NCBI RefSeq assembly: GCF_016820495.1
Contig: NZ_JADHDU010000001.1
Span: forward strand, 1-64,000
From: Planococcus beigongshangi
GTDB taxonomy: Bacteria; Bacillota; Bacilli; Bacillales_A; Planococcaceae
Direction: 5' to 3'
Length of the DNA stretch: 64,000 bases
Shown: piece after piece, positions 8,126 through 16,047 of the stretch
How the letters are laid out: every line of letters begins with the position of its first letter
Position numbering within the stretch: the first letter of the stretch is position 1
Made by a program: the position numbers and the translations under genes
Notes under the pieces: generated by a model
What the model saw: only the letters and a program-made list of their open reading frames with translations
Databases searched by the model: none
Told to the model about the DNA's origin: nothing

Positions 8126-8142
8126 ATACCCTTATGGGGTAT
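8126..8142 (+). promoter_or_regulatory. CsoR-like operator in the copZ promoter
   Basis: ATACCCTTATGGGGTAT is a pseudo-palindrome of the CsoR type. It overlaps a possible promoter with -35 TTGATA at 8121-8126, as expected for repression relieved by Cu(I). No csoR gene is in the window. Confidence 0.7.
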
Positions 8143-8180
8143 GTTAAGTTTAAGGAAATACCACTTTAGGAGGAATAATA

Positions 8181-8384
8181 ATGATTGAAACATTAAAAGT
8201 ACAAGGTATGTCTTGTGGCCACTGTGTAAACTCGGTTAAAACGGGTGTCGGTGAACTCGGAGGGGTTTCGTCTGTGGCAGTTGATCTTAAAAAAGGTGAA
8301 GTGGCAGTAGACTATGATTCTGGCAAGACATCGTTAAACGAAATCCAGGAAGCGATTGAAGAACAAGGATATAACGTCGTATAA
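8181..8384 (+). CDS. copZ: Copper chaperone CopZ
   Basis: This 67-residue single HMA domain carries Cu(I) in the cytosol and hands it to the copper ATPase. The metal site is GMSCGHC (C12 and C15), followed by the ferredoxin-like beta-alpha-beta pattern ending EEQGYNVV. The size is normal for CopZ. The ATG follows AGGAGGA at ideal spacing, and a CsoR-like operator sits about 40 bases upstream. A hairpin terminator right after the gene and a second operator show that it can be expressed apart from the ATPase gene 137 bases downstream. Confidence 0.95.
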   Translation: MIETLKVQGMSCGHCVNSVKTGVGELGGVSSVAVDLKKGEVAVDYDSGKTSLNEIQEAIEEQGYNVV

Positions 8385-8412
8385 GAGTGCTTTCACAGCA
8401 CTCTTTACTTTT
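8383..8412 (+). terminator. Hairpin after copZ
   Basis: AAGAGTGCT and AGCACTCTT form a 9-bp stem with a 5-base loop, followed by a T-rich tract. It probably attenuates transcription into the ATPase gene. Confidence 0.65.
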
Positions 8413-8421
8413 AAAAGAAAT

Positions 8422-8438
8422 ATACCCCTGGGTCGTAT
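8422..8438 (+). promoter_or_regulatory. Second CsoR-like operator, upstream of the copper ATPase gene
   Basis: ATACCCCTGGGTCGTAT keeps the ATACCC...GTAT outer arms of the copZ operator but is less symmetric. It lies 84 bases before the ATPase start. Confidence 0.5.
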
Positions 8439-8521
8439 GTAGGGGGAGAACTTTGAGGCTGTTAAGAATTTAAATAAGGTTAAATAGAAGAAGAAGCACT
8501 ATTTTGAAGGAGGCGTACTGA

Positions 8522-10651
8522 ATGGCTAAAAATGACAAAGACCATCACCACCATCATAACGAACAGGTCGATCACAGTAAGATGGATCATTCCGAACATG
8601 TTGGGCATGCGTATCATGAAGCGCAAGTGGAAGAGGGCATTCATGACCACAGCAATCCCTCCCAGAACCATGAACATCATGACCATTCCGATCACAGCGG
8701 GCATGATCACGGCCATCATCACCACGGTAATTTTAAAGAGATTTTCTTGAAGTCGCTGCCGGTTGGCATCATCATTCTGTTATTGTCGCCGATGATGGAC
8801 ATTCGGCTTCCCTTTCAATTCACTTTTCCATACTCGGATATTGTGGTCGCAGGATTAGCAACCATCTTATTGGTTTATGGGGGGAAACCTTTCTTTCAGG
8901 GGGCGATAGAAGAATTCAGGCAAAAAGCGCCGGGCATGATGGCCCTTATTTCTTTAGGAATATCCGTTTCCTATCTGTATAGTATTTACGCAGTGCTGGC
9001 TCGTTACGTGACCGGTGAACACATCATGGATTTCTTCTTTGAATTTGCGTCCTTGCTCTTGATCATGCTGCTTGGCCACTGGATTGAAATGAAAGCGGTC
9101 GGAGAAGCCGGGGATGCGCAACAATCACTCGCTGAATTAGTGCCGAAAGATGCGCATGTGGTACTGGAAGACGAGTCGATCGAGACGCGTCCCGTAAATG
9201 AGCTGAAAGTCGGAGATCTTGTACGGGTTCAGGCCGGAGAAAACGTCCCTGCCGATGGCATCATCAAAAGAGGCACCTCCCGGATCAATGAAGCTTTGCT
9301 GACGGGGGAATCTAAACCCATTGAAAAAGGAGCCGGAGACAAAGTAATCGGCGGTTCCACGAACGGTGCAGGCATCTTATATCTTGAAGTACAGGAAACC
9401 GGCGACCAATCGTTCATTTCTCAAGTTCAAACCCTGATAAGCCAGGCGCAGGATCAACCTTCAAGAGCTGAAAACCTGGCTCAAAAAGTAGCCGGCTGGC
9501 TGTTTTATATCGCCATTGCGGCGGCTTTCATCGCTTTTGTCGTTTGGCTGTACATTGCTGACATTCAAACTGCTGTTCTTTTTACGGTTACGACATTAGT
9601 CATTGCATGTCCACACGCTCTCGGCCTTGCCATTCCGCTGGTTATTGCACGAAGCACCAGTTTAGGTGCAAGCCGCGGGCTGTTGGTAAAAGACCGCGAA
9701 GCATTGGAGCTGGCAACTAAGGCTGATGTAATGATACTGGATAAAACGGGTACGTTGACTACTGGCGAATTTAAAGTTTTGAACATGGAAACACTGGATG
9801 GTCAACATACCGAAGCCGAAATCGCGGCGTTAATGGCAGGGATTGAAGGTGGATCCAGCCACCCAATCGCCCAGTCAATAGTCCAATACGCTGAGAAACA
9901 AGGGATTCAGCCTGTCCACTTTGATTCGATTGATGTTGTGTCGGGTGCGGGTATAGAAGGAAACGCCAATGGCCGCAAATACGAATTGATCAGCCAAAAG
10001 GCATTTGGAAGAGATGTAGCGGTGGATGTTCCCAAAGGGGCAACATTAAGTATACTGGTTGAGGACGGGAATCCGATCGGTACGGTCGCATTAGGCGATG
10101 AATTGAAAGAAACGAGCAGAACGCTGATACAGGCATTGAAGCATTACAATATAAAACCGATCATGGCTACAGGCGACAATGAAACGGCTGCCCAAGGAGT
10201 AGCAGAGGAACTGGGCATTGAATACAGAGCCAATCAATCGCCGCAAGATAAATATGATTTAGTGGAATCATTGAAAAATAATGGACAAACGGTCATCATG
10301 GTCGGCGACGGCGTAAACGATGCACCATCCCTTGCAATAGCAGACGTGGGTATTGCAGTCGGTGCGGGAACTCAAGTCGCGATCGATTCTGCTGATGTGA
10401 TTTTGACTCAGTCAGATCCGGGAGATATAGAATCCTTTATCGAATTGGCTAATAAAACAACCAGTAAAATGAAGCAGAACCTCATATGGGGAGCCGGGTA
10501 TAACTTTATTGCCATTCCCATAGCGGCGGGTGTTCTAGCCTCCATTGGGATTACGTTGGCTCCTGCAGCAGGAGCAGTTCTGATGTCCGTGTCCACGGTT
10601 ATCGTGGCTATCAATGCGATGACACTAAAACTAAGTAATAGAGCTATTTAA
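8522..10651 (+). CDS. copB: Copper-translocating P-type ATPase, CPH type (CopB)
   Basis: This 709-residue P1B pump exports copper (Cu(I)/Cu(II) or silver) across the membrane. Instead of HMA domains it begins with a His-rich stretch (residues about 1-70). The membrane metal motif is C363-P-H365, the CPH form of the CopB (P1B-3) group, not CPC. The A-domain motif LLTGESKP, the phosphorylated D407 in DKTGT, the SSHP motif and GDGVNDAP near residue 596 are all present. The ATG follows AGGAGG. It should work with CopZ and the storage protein. Confidence 0.94.
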   Translation: MAKNDKDHHHHHNEQVDHSKMDHSEHVGHAYHEAQVEEGIHDHSNPSQNHEHHDHSDHSGHDHGHHHHGNFKEIFLKSLPVGIIILLLSPMMDIRLPFQFTFPYSDIVVAGLATILLVYGGKPFFQGAIEEFRQKAPGMMALISLGISVSYLYSIYAVLARYVTGEHIMDFFFEFASLLLIMLLGHWIEMKAVGEAGDAQQSLAELVPKDAHVVLEDESIETRPVNELKVGDLVRVQAGENVPADGIIKRGTSRINEALLTGESKPIEKGAGDKVIGGSTNGAGILYLEVQETGDQSFISQVQTLISQAQDQPSRAENLAQKVAGWLFYIAIAAAFIAFVVWLYIADIQTAVLFTVTTLVIACPHALGLAIPLVIARSTSLGASRGLLVKDREALELATKADVMILDKTGTLTTGEFKVLNMETLDGQHTEAEIAALMAGIEGGSSHPIAQSIVQYAEKQGIQPVHFDSIDVVSGAGIEGNANGRKYELISQKAFGRDVAVDVPKGATLSILVEDGNPIGTVALGDELKETSRTLIQALKHYNIKPIMATGDNETAAQGVAEELGIEYRANQSPQDKYDLVESLKNNGQTVIMVGDGVNDAPSLAIADVGIAVGAGTQVAIDSADVILTQSDPGDIESFIELANKTTSKMKQNLIWGAGYNFIAIPIAAGVLASIGITLAPAAGAVLMSVSTVIVAINAMTLKLSNRAI

Positions 10652-10680
10652 CACGATAATTAATCGTCATACATGGAAAG

Positions 10681-10726
10681 TGCCTCCCAAAAGTTGAATT
10701 TTCTTTAACCTTGGGGGCATAGTTTT
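10681..10726 (+). terminator. Terminator after the copper ATPase gene
   Basis: TGCCTCCCAA and TTGGGGGCA pair (one G-T) across a 19-base loop, followed by TAGTTTTGT. Confidence 0.55.
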
Positions 10727-10828
10727 GTATTAGGCTAAAGTCAAACAGAGGTTGGAAGACTTTGGATAATTAAATATAGTTTTATAGTTAACATATGATA
10801 CCTTATCGGAAGTACCCATAAACAAACC

Positions 10829-10871
10829 AAAAACCCCTGCCATCCTTTTTACTAAGGAGGTAAGGGGTTTT
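10829..10871. terminator. Terminator after the MtnE-type gene (works on the minus strand)
   Basis: AAAACCCCT-CC-CCT pairs with AGG-GG-AGGGGTTTT, with T or A runs at both ends. Confidence 0.75.
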
Positions 10872-10894
10872 CCAATTCAGACGTAAAGGCATAC

Positions 10895-12058
10895 CTAGAA
10901 TAAATTTAATTTTTCAATCCGTCCAATAGCTTCCGCAATACGTTCTTCATCAACCAACAGGCCGACGCGGACAAATCCTTCGCCGCTTTTGCCAAATCCG
11001 CTGCCTGCAGCAACAGAAATATCGGCATGCTTCAAAAGGTAGTTGACGAATTCCATGCTTGTAAATCCTTCGGGTACTGGCAGCCATGCAAAGAAAGAGC
11101 CTTTTGGCGCTTTGATTTTCCAGCCGATTCTTGCGCATTCATCGATCAGTACCTGCCGCCGTTTTTCATAGGTATCAACGAGTTCGGTGACGCAAGTCTG
11201 GTCGCCGGACAGTGCTTCGGCCGCAGCAAACTGCACAGCAGTCGGCAGGCCGGCGAATAAATGATCCTGGATAAGATTTAGCGCTTCAATCATCTTTGAA
11301 TTACCGACAGCAAAGCCGACTCTCCATCCGGCCATATTATACGACTTCGATAAGGTGTACATTTCGATTCCAATCTCTTTGGCACCTTCGGATTGCAGGA
11401 AGCTCGGCGGTTTTACGCCTTCATAACCGATGGCACCATACGCAAAATCATGGACGACGGCAATATTGTTCGCTTTTGCAAACTGGACGGTGTCATCGAA
11501 AAATTCTTTGGTGGCGACGGCGCCTGTCGGGTTGTTCGGGTAATTCAAATACATCATCGAAGCCCGGTCCAGCACCCTCTGTTCCAATTCGCTGTAATCG
11601 GGAAGGTAATTGTTTTCAGGCTTTAATGCCATGAGGTCCATATCGATACCGGCGAGCGGTGCGCCGGACATATAATCCGGATATCCAGGATCCGGCAGCA
11701 GCAGCGATTCACCGGGATCGAGAAATGCGAGCGGCATTTCCACGAATCCGATTTTTGTGCCGGCAAGCAAGGCGACTTCAAGATTTGGATCAATCTCGAC
11801 ACCATACTCGCGTTTATAGAAATCTGCAGCTGCCTGCCGCATTTCCATTACCCCGCGAAACGGCGAATATTTATGGTTTTTCGGATCAGCGACGGCTTTT
11901 TGCATCGCTTCGACGATATGGGGAGGCGTCGGCTGATCAGGATTGCCCTGCCCCAAATTGATGACATCGCGCCCTTCCGCCATGGCTTTCGCTGTTTGAG
12001 CGGCAAGCGAAGAGAAGAACTGCTCCGGCAATAGCTGGAGTCGTTTTGAAAATTCCAT
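10895..12058 (-). CDS. mtnE: PLP-dependent aminotransferase, methionine-salvage MtnE type
   Basis: This 388-residue class I aminotransferase closely resembles B. subtilis MtnE (YkrV), which transaminates 4-methylthio-2-oxobutanoate to methionine. The PLP lysine is K238 in TLSKSYNMAGWR. The motifs NLGQGNPDQPTPPHI, YPNNPTG and HDFAYGAIGY are all present. The start is placed at ATG 12058, after AGGGA, instead of an upstream in-frame ATG. LL-diaminopimelate aminotransferase activity cannot be excluded. It stands alone and is preceded by a ~135-nt structured element shared with topB, so it may be controlled in its leader RNA. Confidence 0.85.
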   Translation of the reverse strand: MEFSKRLQLLPEQFFSSLAAQTAKAMAEGRDVINLGQGNPDQPTPPHIVEAMQKAVADPKNHKYSPFRGVMEMRQAAADFYKREYGVEIDPNLEVALLAGTKIGFVEMPLAFLDPGESLLLPDPGYPDYMSGAPLAGIDMDLMALKPENNYLPDYSELEQRVLDRASMMYLNYPNNPTGAVATKEFFDDTVQFAKANNIAVVHDFAYGAIGYEGVKPPSFLQSEGAKEIGIEMYTLSKSYNMAGWRVGFAVGNSKMIEALNLIQDHLFAGLPTAVQFAAAEALSGDQTCVTELVDTYEKRRQVLIDECARIGWKIKAPKGSFFAWLPVPEGFTSMEFVNYLLKHADISVAAGSGFGKSGEGFVRVGLLVDEERIAEAIGRIEKLNLF

Positions 12059-12138
12059 TTGGCATTCCCTCATTTTCTAATTTTTTGCGCATCTACCCCA
12101 AATCTTATACAGTTTGCGCAGCGATGTCCACACCGGTT

Positions 12139-12275
12139 TAATCCCGTATTAACGGTCAGTATGACTCCCACTTTTCCAAGTGTGAGTTCAACTGACCGTA
12201 AAAACCCGAATGGATCAACTAACATTCAGTGAGGGATGAGGAACTCCCTCACTGAATGAAGTTTCTCTTTATTGC
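12139..12275 (-). ncRNA. Candidate structured leader RNA, copy 1 (5' of mtnE)
   Basis: On the minus strand it runs from CAATAAAGAGAAACTTCATT to TAATACGGGAT, about 80 bases before the mtnE start. Hairpin 1 (12223-12258) has a perfect 14-bp stem. Hairpin 2 (12154-12197) has outer arms GGTCAGT/ACTGACC, a 4x4 internal loop and a 9-bp inner stem. The copy before topB (13748-13881) has the same lengths with compensatory changes in the stems. I cannot match it to a known riboswitch class. Confidence 0.6.
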
Positions 12276-12333
12276 GAAGCTGCGCAATAAATGACAGAAT
12301 CAGATAGAGAATGCATATAATGGAGGAGATAAA

Positions 12334-12783
12334 ATGGCTGTTCACAGTTTTCATGTAAAAGCCGATTGGCCGGGGTTGCGCAACGACGTCGGCACAATCG
12401 AAACGGGGAATTTGAAGACGGAGGTTTCGATTCCGCCTGAAATGGATGGTCCCGGCATTGGAACGAATCCGGATGAAATGCTGCTGGCTGCTGCAGCAAC
12501 TTGTTATATCATCACATTCGCGGCAATGCTTGAGCGGAGTAAAATCGACAAGGAAGCGCTGACGATGGAATCGGAAGGGCTTGTCGATGTGACGAATGGT
12601 AACATCACTTATAAAAAAATCATCCACCGACCGAAGCTGGTGCTGAAAAAAGATGCTACTGAAAAGGACTTTGCGATGGCACAAAAACTGGCGGAGAAAG
12701 CGGAAAGCTCCTGCATGATCACGCGTGCCATCAAAGGCAACGTAGAAGTTGAACTGGAAGCGGATATTTCTGCCGCGAACTAA
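12334..12783 (+). CDS. OsmC-family peroxiredoxin
   Basis: This 149-residue cytosolic protein belongs to the OsmC/Ohr fold, which reduces organic hydroperoxides through two conserved cysteines. Here these are C57 in TCYIITFAAML and C127 in SSCMITRA. The N-terminus and length fit the SACOL1771-like branch. The ATG at 12334 follows GGAGGAG. It is divergent from mtnE; its promoter must lie in or near the structured element, because the TATAAT at about 12314 sits directly against the ribosome binding site. A strong terminator follows. Confidence 0.88.
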   Translation: MAVHSFHVKADWPGLRNDVGTIETGNLKTEVSIPPEMDGPGIGTNPDEMLLAAAATCYIITFAAMLERSKIDKEALTMESEGLVDVTNGNITYKKIIHRPKLVLKKDATEKDFAMAQKLAEKAESSCMITRAIKGNVEVELEADISAAN

Positions 12784-12790
12784 AAGGGGA

Positions 12791-12822
12791 ACCGTCAGCT
12801 GTTTTGCCGCTGACGGTTTTTG
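12791..12822 (+). terminator. Terminator after the osmC-type gene
   Basis: ACCGTCAGC and GCTGACGGT form a 9-bp stem with a 9-base loop, followed by TTTT. Confidence 0.88.
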
Positions 12823-12836
12823 CGTATTTTCAATAC

Positions 12837-12886
12837 GGACAGTATTTCGACTCCAGTGGACAGTATTCGAAGTTTAGTGGACAGTA
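12837..12886. repeat. Three GGACAGTA direct repeats with a 21-bp period
   Basis: GGACAGTA begins at 12837, 12858 and 12879, and the sequence between repeats is also partly alike. Multiple ~20-bp repeats at a transposon end are typical of IS21-family elements, so this may be a leftover insertion-sequence end. No transposase remains. Confidence 0.45.
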
Positions 12887-12983
12887 AATCCTTTATTTGG
12901 AAAATGGGAATTCGAAATCAGCGGAAAGAGCGAATACAAAAGGAAAAGCGTTGCCGATTGGCGCCGCTTTTTGTAAATAAGTT

Positions 12984-13649
12984 TTATTTTTCAGCCAGTT
13001 CACCGATTTTGTCCGAAGAATGGACCAGAACACCTTTATCATCGCTTTGGGCCGCTGCGCACATAGCCATCGCGACATGCTCTGCTTCGATCGGCTTGTA
13101 TTTTTTCATGCCGCCGCGGAGTATGGGGCTGAAAGCGGGAGCCAACAGACTCGCTGCTTTTTCGCCGAGGCGGAATTCATCCCGTTTGCCGAGCAGCAGG
13201 GAGGGGCGGAAAATGTGAAGGGAGGAAAAATCCATTCTCTTCAGGGCTTCTTCCATTTGTCCTTTGACCCGGCTATAGAAGACGTTCGACTTGGCATCAG
13301 CGCCCATCGCTGAAATCACCAGGAATTTTGTTGCGCCATTTGCTTTTGCAAGCTCGGCGATTTTCACAGGGTAATCATAATCGACGCGGCGGAACGCTTT
13401 TTGTGAGCCGGCTTTTCTGATGGTGGTGCCGAGGCAACAAAAGACATCATCGACTTTGAAATGCTCGCCGTATTGGTCCAGGCGGAAAAAGTCGGCTTTA
13501 ACCTGCTCCAATTTCGGATGCTCCAAATCTAACGGCCGCCGTGTCAAAACTTTCACTTTATCATAGGCAGGGTCTTCCAGCAGCACCTTCACCAGTTCGC
13601 TTCCTGTAAGGCCGGTGGCGCCTGCGATCAATGCGGATTTTGCAGTCAT
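12984..13649 (-). CDS. NAD(P)-binding oxidoreductase (atypical SDR, HTATIP2-like)
   Basis: This 221-residue Rossmann-fold protein has the dinucleotide motif GATGLTG at residues 10-16, then FCCLGTTIRKAG, FLVISAMGA and YSRVKG, the YxxxK active-site pair of extended/atypical SDRs. Proteins like this are annotated as oxidoreductase or NAD-dependent epimerase; the substrate is unknown. It is a single gene facing the osmC-type gene, and I see no dedicated hairpin terminator between its stop and the GGACAGTA repeats. Confidence 0.82.
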   Translation of the reverse strand: MTAKSALIAGATGLTGSELVKVLLEDPAYDKVKVLTRRPLDLEHPKLEQVKADFFRLDQYGEHFKVDDVFCCLGTTIRKAGSQKAFRRVDYDYPVKIAELAKANGATKFLVISAMGADAKSNVFYSRVKGQMEEALKRMDFSSLHIFRPSLLLGKRDEFRLGEKAASLLAPAFSPILRGGMKKYKPIEAEHVAMAMCAAAQSDDKGVLVHSSDKIGELAEK

Positions 13650-13747
13650 AGGGTTGCCTCCTCTTTTTATTCAGTATACCTCTTAGAAAAAAGTTTTACA
13701 CATCGGACCAGTACATTACTATAGTTGAAATCCTGACCGGCAGGGTA

Positions 13748-13881
13748 CAATAAAGAGAAACTTCATTTACTGGGGATTGTTCTGTATCCCCGGCGAATGT
13801 TAATTGATCCAATCGGGTTTTTAGGGTCAGTCGATCTTCCGCTTGAAGGAGTGGAAGTCATACTGACCGCTAATACGGGAT
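13748..13881 (+). ncRNA. Candidate structured leader RNA, copy 2 (5' of topB)
   Basis: It runs from CAATAAAGAGAAACTTCATT to TAATACGGGAT and ends 33 bases before the topB ATG. Hairpin 1 is 13764-13799 and hairpin 2 is 13825-13868; both have the same spans as in the mtnE copy (36 and 44 nt). The outer stem GGTCAGT/ACTGACC and the linker TTGATCCAATCGGGTTTTTA are conserved. Inner stems differ but still pair, with several double compensatory changes. Confidence 0.6.
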
Positions 13882-13914
13882 AAAGGAAAGTCAGCAAGGG
13901 AAAGGGAGAAATCG

Positions 13915-16023
13915 ATGAAACCAGTGATAGTGGCTGAAAAGCCCAGCCAGGCGAAAGCTTATGCCGACGCATTCAAGACGGCGAAAAGGGACGGATTTTT
14001 AGAAATCATGCCAGACGCCATATTCCCTGAAGGCGCGTACATCACCTGGGGAATCGGCCATCTGGTGGAATTGAAGGAGCCGAAAGCCTATGATCCGAAA
14101 TGGAATAAATGGTCGCTCACAGCTCTTCCGATTCTGCCTGTAAATTACCAATTCCAGGTAGCAAGGGGCAAAGGACCGCAATTCAATATCATTAAAAAAC
14201 TGATTCAGCAAACCGATACCGTCATCAACGCCTGCGACGTCGACCGGGAAGGTTCGAATATTTTCTACAGCATTTATTATCATACCGGCGCAAAAGGCAA
14301 GACGATCAAGCGCTTATGGATCAATTCGCTGGAAGCCGACGAAGTGCGCAAAGGTTTCCAGCAGCTGCAGGACAATAAAAAGGATTTGCTGCTGTATCAG
14401 GAAGCACGGGCACGGCAGATCAGCGACTGGCTGGTCGGCATGAACGGTTCACGCTTGTATTCGCTGCTGCTGCAGGAAAAAGGCATCCGCGAAGTGTTCG
14501 CCATCGGCCGTGTGCAGACGCCGACCGTCTACCTGATCTACCAGCGTGAAAAAGAGATTGAAGCTTTTGTGCCGGAACCTTTCTATGAAGTCGAAGGGGA
14601 CTTCCAGGCGGAACGTGGAAAATATAAAGGGAAAGCGAAGATCAAGGCGAAAGAACGGCAAGCAGCGGAAGAGCTGCTCCAAAAACATGCCATCGATCCG
14701 AAAGAAAGCGGCACGGTGCTGCAGGTCAAGACGGCGGAAAAACGCCAACCGGCACCACAGCTCCATTCGCTGTCGACCCTTCAGGCCACAGCCAACCGGA
14801 AATGGAAATACAGTCCGGCGAAAGTGCTGTCGGTCATGCAGAAACTTTACGAAAAGAAATTGGTCAGCTATCCGCGGACGGATGCCCAGCATATCACCCA
14901 GGCGGAATTCAGCTATTTGGCGGGGCAGGTGGCATCCTATCAGAAATTGATCGGCACGGAATTTCCGATTGCTTCAAGGACGCCGAGGAAGCGCTTTGTC
15001 GATAATGCAAAAGTGCAGGAGCATTATGCCATCATCCCGACGAAAAGCATTCCGACGGCCCGAAAAGTGGAAGGATTGGCGACTGACGAACGCAATTTAT
15101 ATGAAGAAGTGCTGCGCACCACGCTTGCGATGTTCCACCGGGATTATCGCTATGCTGAAACAAAAGTGACGACCGACGTCAAAGGGCTCCACTTTTTCAC
15201 GACCGGCAAAACGGAAATCGATAAAGGCTGGAAGGAATTATTTCCGGCTGCTAAAGACACCAAAGCGGAACCGGCGCTTCCGGAACTGCGCGAACAGGAA
15301 CAGGTTGCAGCAAAAGTAGCAATCAAAGAAGGCATGACCACTCCTCCAAAGCCCTATACGGAAGGGCAATTGATCGCCATGATGAAAACATGCGGGAAGT
15401 TTGCGGAGGATGCGGAGGACAGCGAAATCCTGAAAGAAGTGGAAGGGCTTGGCACTGAAGCGACGCGGAGCGGCATCATTGAGACGATCAAGCGGCACGA
15501 ATATATCCAGATCAATAAAAATATCGTATCAGTCACGGAAAAAGGACGGATTCTCTGCCAGGCGATTGAAGGGAATTTATTGTCCAGCCCGTCCATGACC
15601 GCCAAATGGGAGAGTTACCTGAAGAAAATCGGACGGGGGGAAGGGTCGCCGGAAGTATTCCTGTCGACCATCGGGAAATTCATCGAAAAACTGTTGGCGG
15701 AAGTTCCGGCACAATTGCAGACAAACGGACTGCCCGAGCGTTTCGAAATGGATAACAGTAAAAATGCCATCGCTTTGTGTCCGCGGTGCAAAAAAGGAAG
15801 CATCGTGGCCGTCAGGGGGTCTTTCAGCTGCACGGAACATGCCAATGGCTGCAAGCAATCTTTCCCGGGTATTTTCCTGAAGAAGAGGCTGACTGCCAAA
15901 ACGGTCGAGTATCTATGTACACGGGGAAAAACGCCGGTGATGAAAGGCTTTGTCTCGAAAAACGGCAAAAAGTTCAATGCCAGACTCATTCTGGAGGATG
16001 GCAAACTGAAAATGGAGTTTTAG
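13915..16023 (+). CDS. topB: DNA topoisomerase III (type IA)
   Basis: This 702-residue type IA topoisomerase relaxes and decatenates DNA through a single-strand break. The N-terminal Toprim domain has E8 in IVAEKPSQA and the acidic motif DVDREGSNI. The catalytic tyrosine is Y319 in SYPRTDAQH. The C-terminus carries a zinc-ribbon-like segment (CPRCKKGS...CTEHANGCKQSFPG) and a short topo C-terminal repeat. Length is close to B. subtilis TopB (about 727). The ATG follows GGGAGA. It is preceded by the structured element shared with mtnE and followed 24 bases later by ktrA. Confidence 0.95.
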   Translation: MKPVIVAEKPSQAKAYADAFKTAKRDGFLEIMPDAIFPEGAYITWGIGHLVELKEPKAYDPKWNKWSLTALPILPVNYQFQVARGKGPQFNIIKKLIQQTDTVINACDVDREGSNIFYSIYYHTGAKGKTIKRLWINSLEADEVRKGFQQLQDNKKDLLLYQEARARQISDWLVGMNGSRLYSLLLQEKGIREVFAIGRVQTPTVYLIYQREKEIEAFVPEPFYEVEGDFQAERGKYKGKAKIKAKERQAAEELLQKHAIDPKESGTVLQVKTAEKRQPAPQLHSLSTLQATANRKWKYSPAKVLSVMQKLYEKKLVSYPRTDAQHITQAEFSYLAGQVASYQKLIGTEFPIASRTPRKRFVDNAKVQEHYAIIPTKSIPTARKVEGLATDERNLYEEVLRTTLAMFHRDYRYAETKVTTDVKGLHFFTTGKTEIDKGWKELFPAAKDTKAEPALPELREQEQVAAKVAIKEGMTTPPKPYTEGQLIAMMKTCGKFAEDAEDSEILKEVEGLGTEATRSGIIETIKRHEYIQINKNIVSVTEKGRILCQAIEGNLLSSPSMTAKWESYLKKIGRGEGSPEVFLSTIGKFIEKLLAEVPAQLQTNGLPERFEMDNSKNAIALCPRCKKGSIVAVRGSFSCTEHANGCKQSFPGIFLKKRLTAKTVEYLCTRGKTPVMKGFVSKNGKKFNARLILEDGKLKMEF

Positions 16024-16047
16024 TATTAGTTTAATGGGGAATGGGGG

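Noticed and set aside
12059-12138. SAM riboswitch before mtnE
   Set aside because: Methionine-salvage genes can carry one, but none of the conserved SAM-I core sequences is present; the leader has a different structure.
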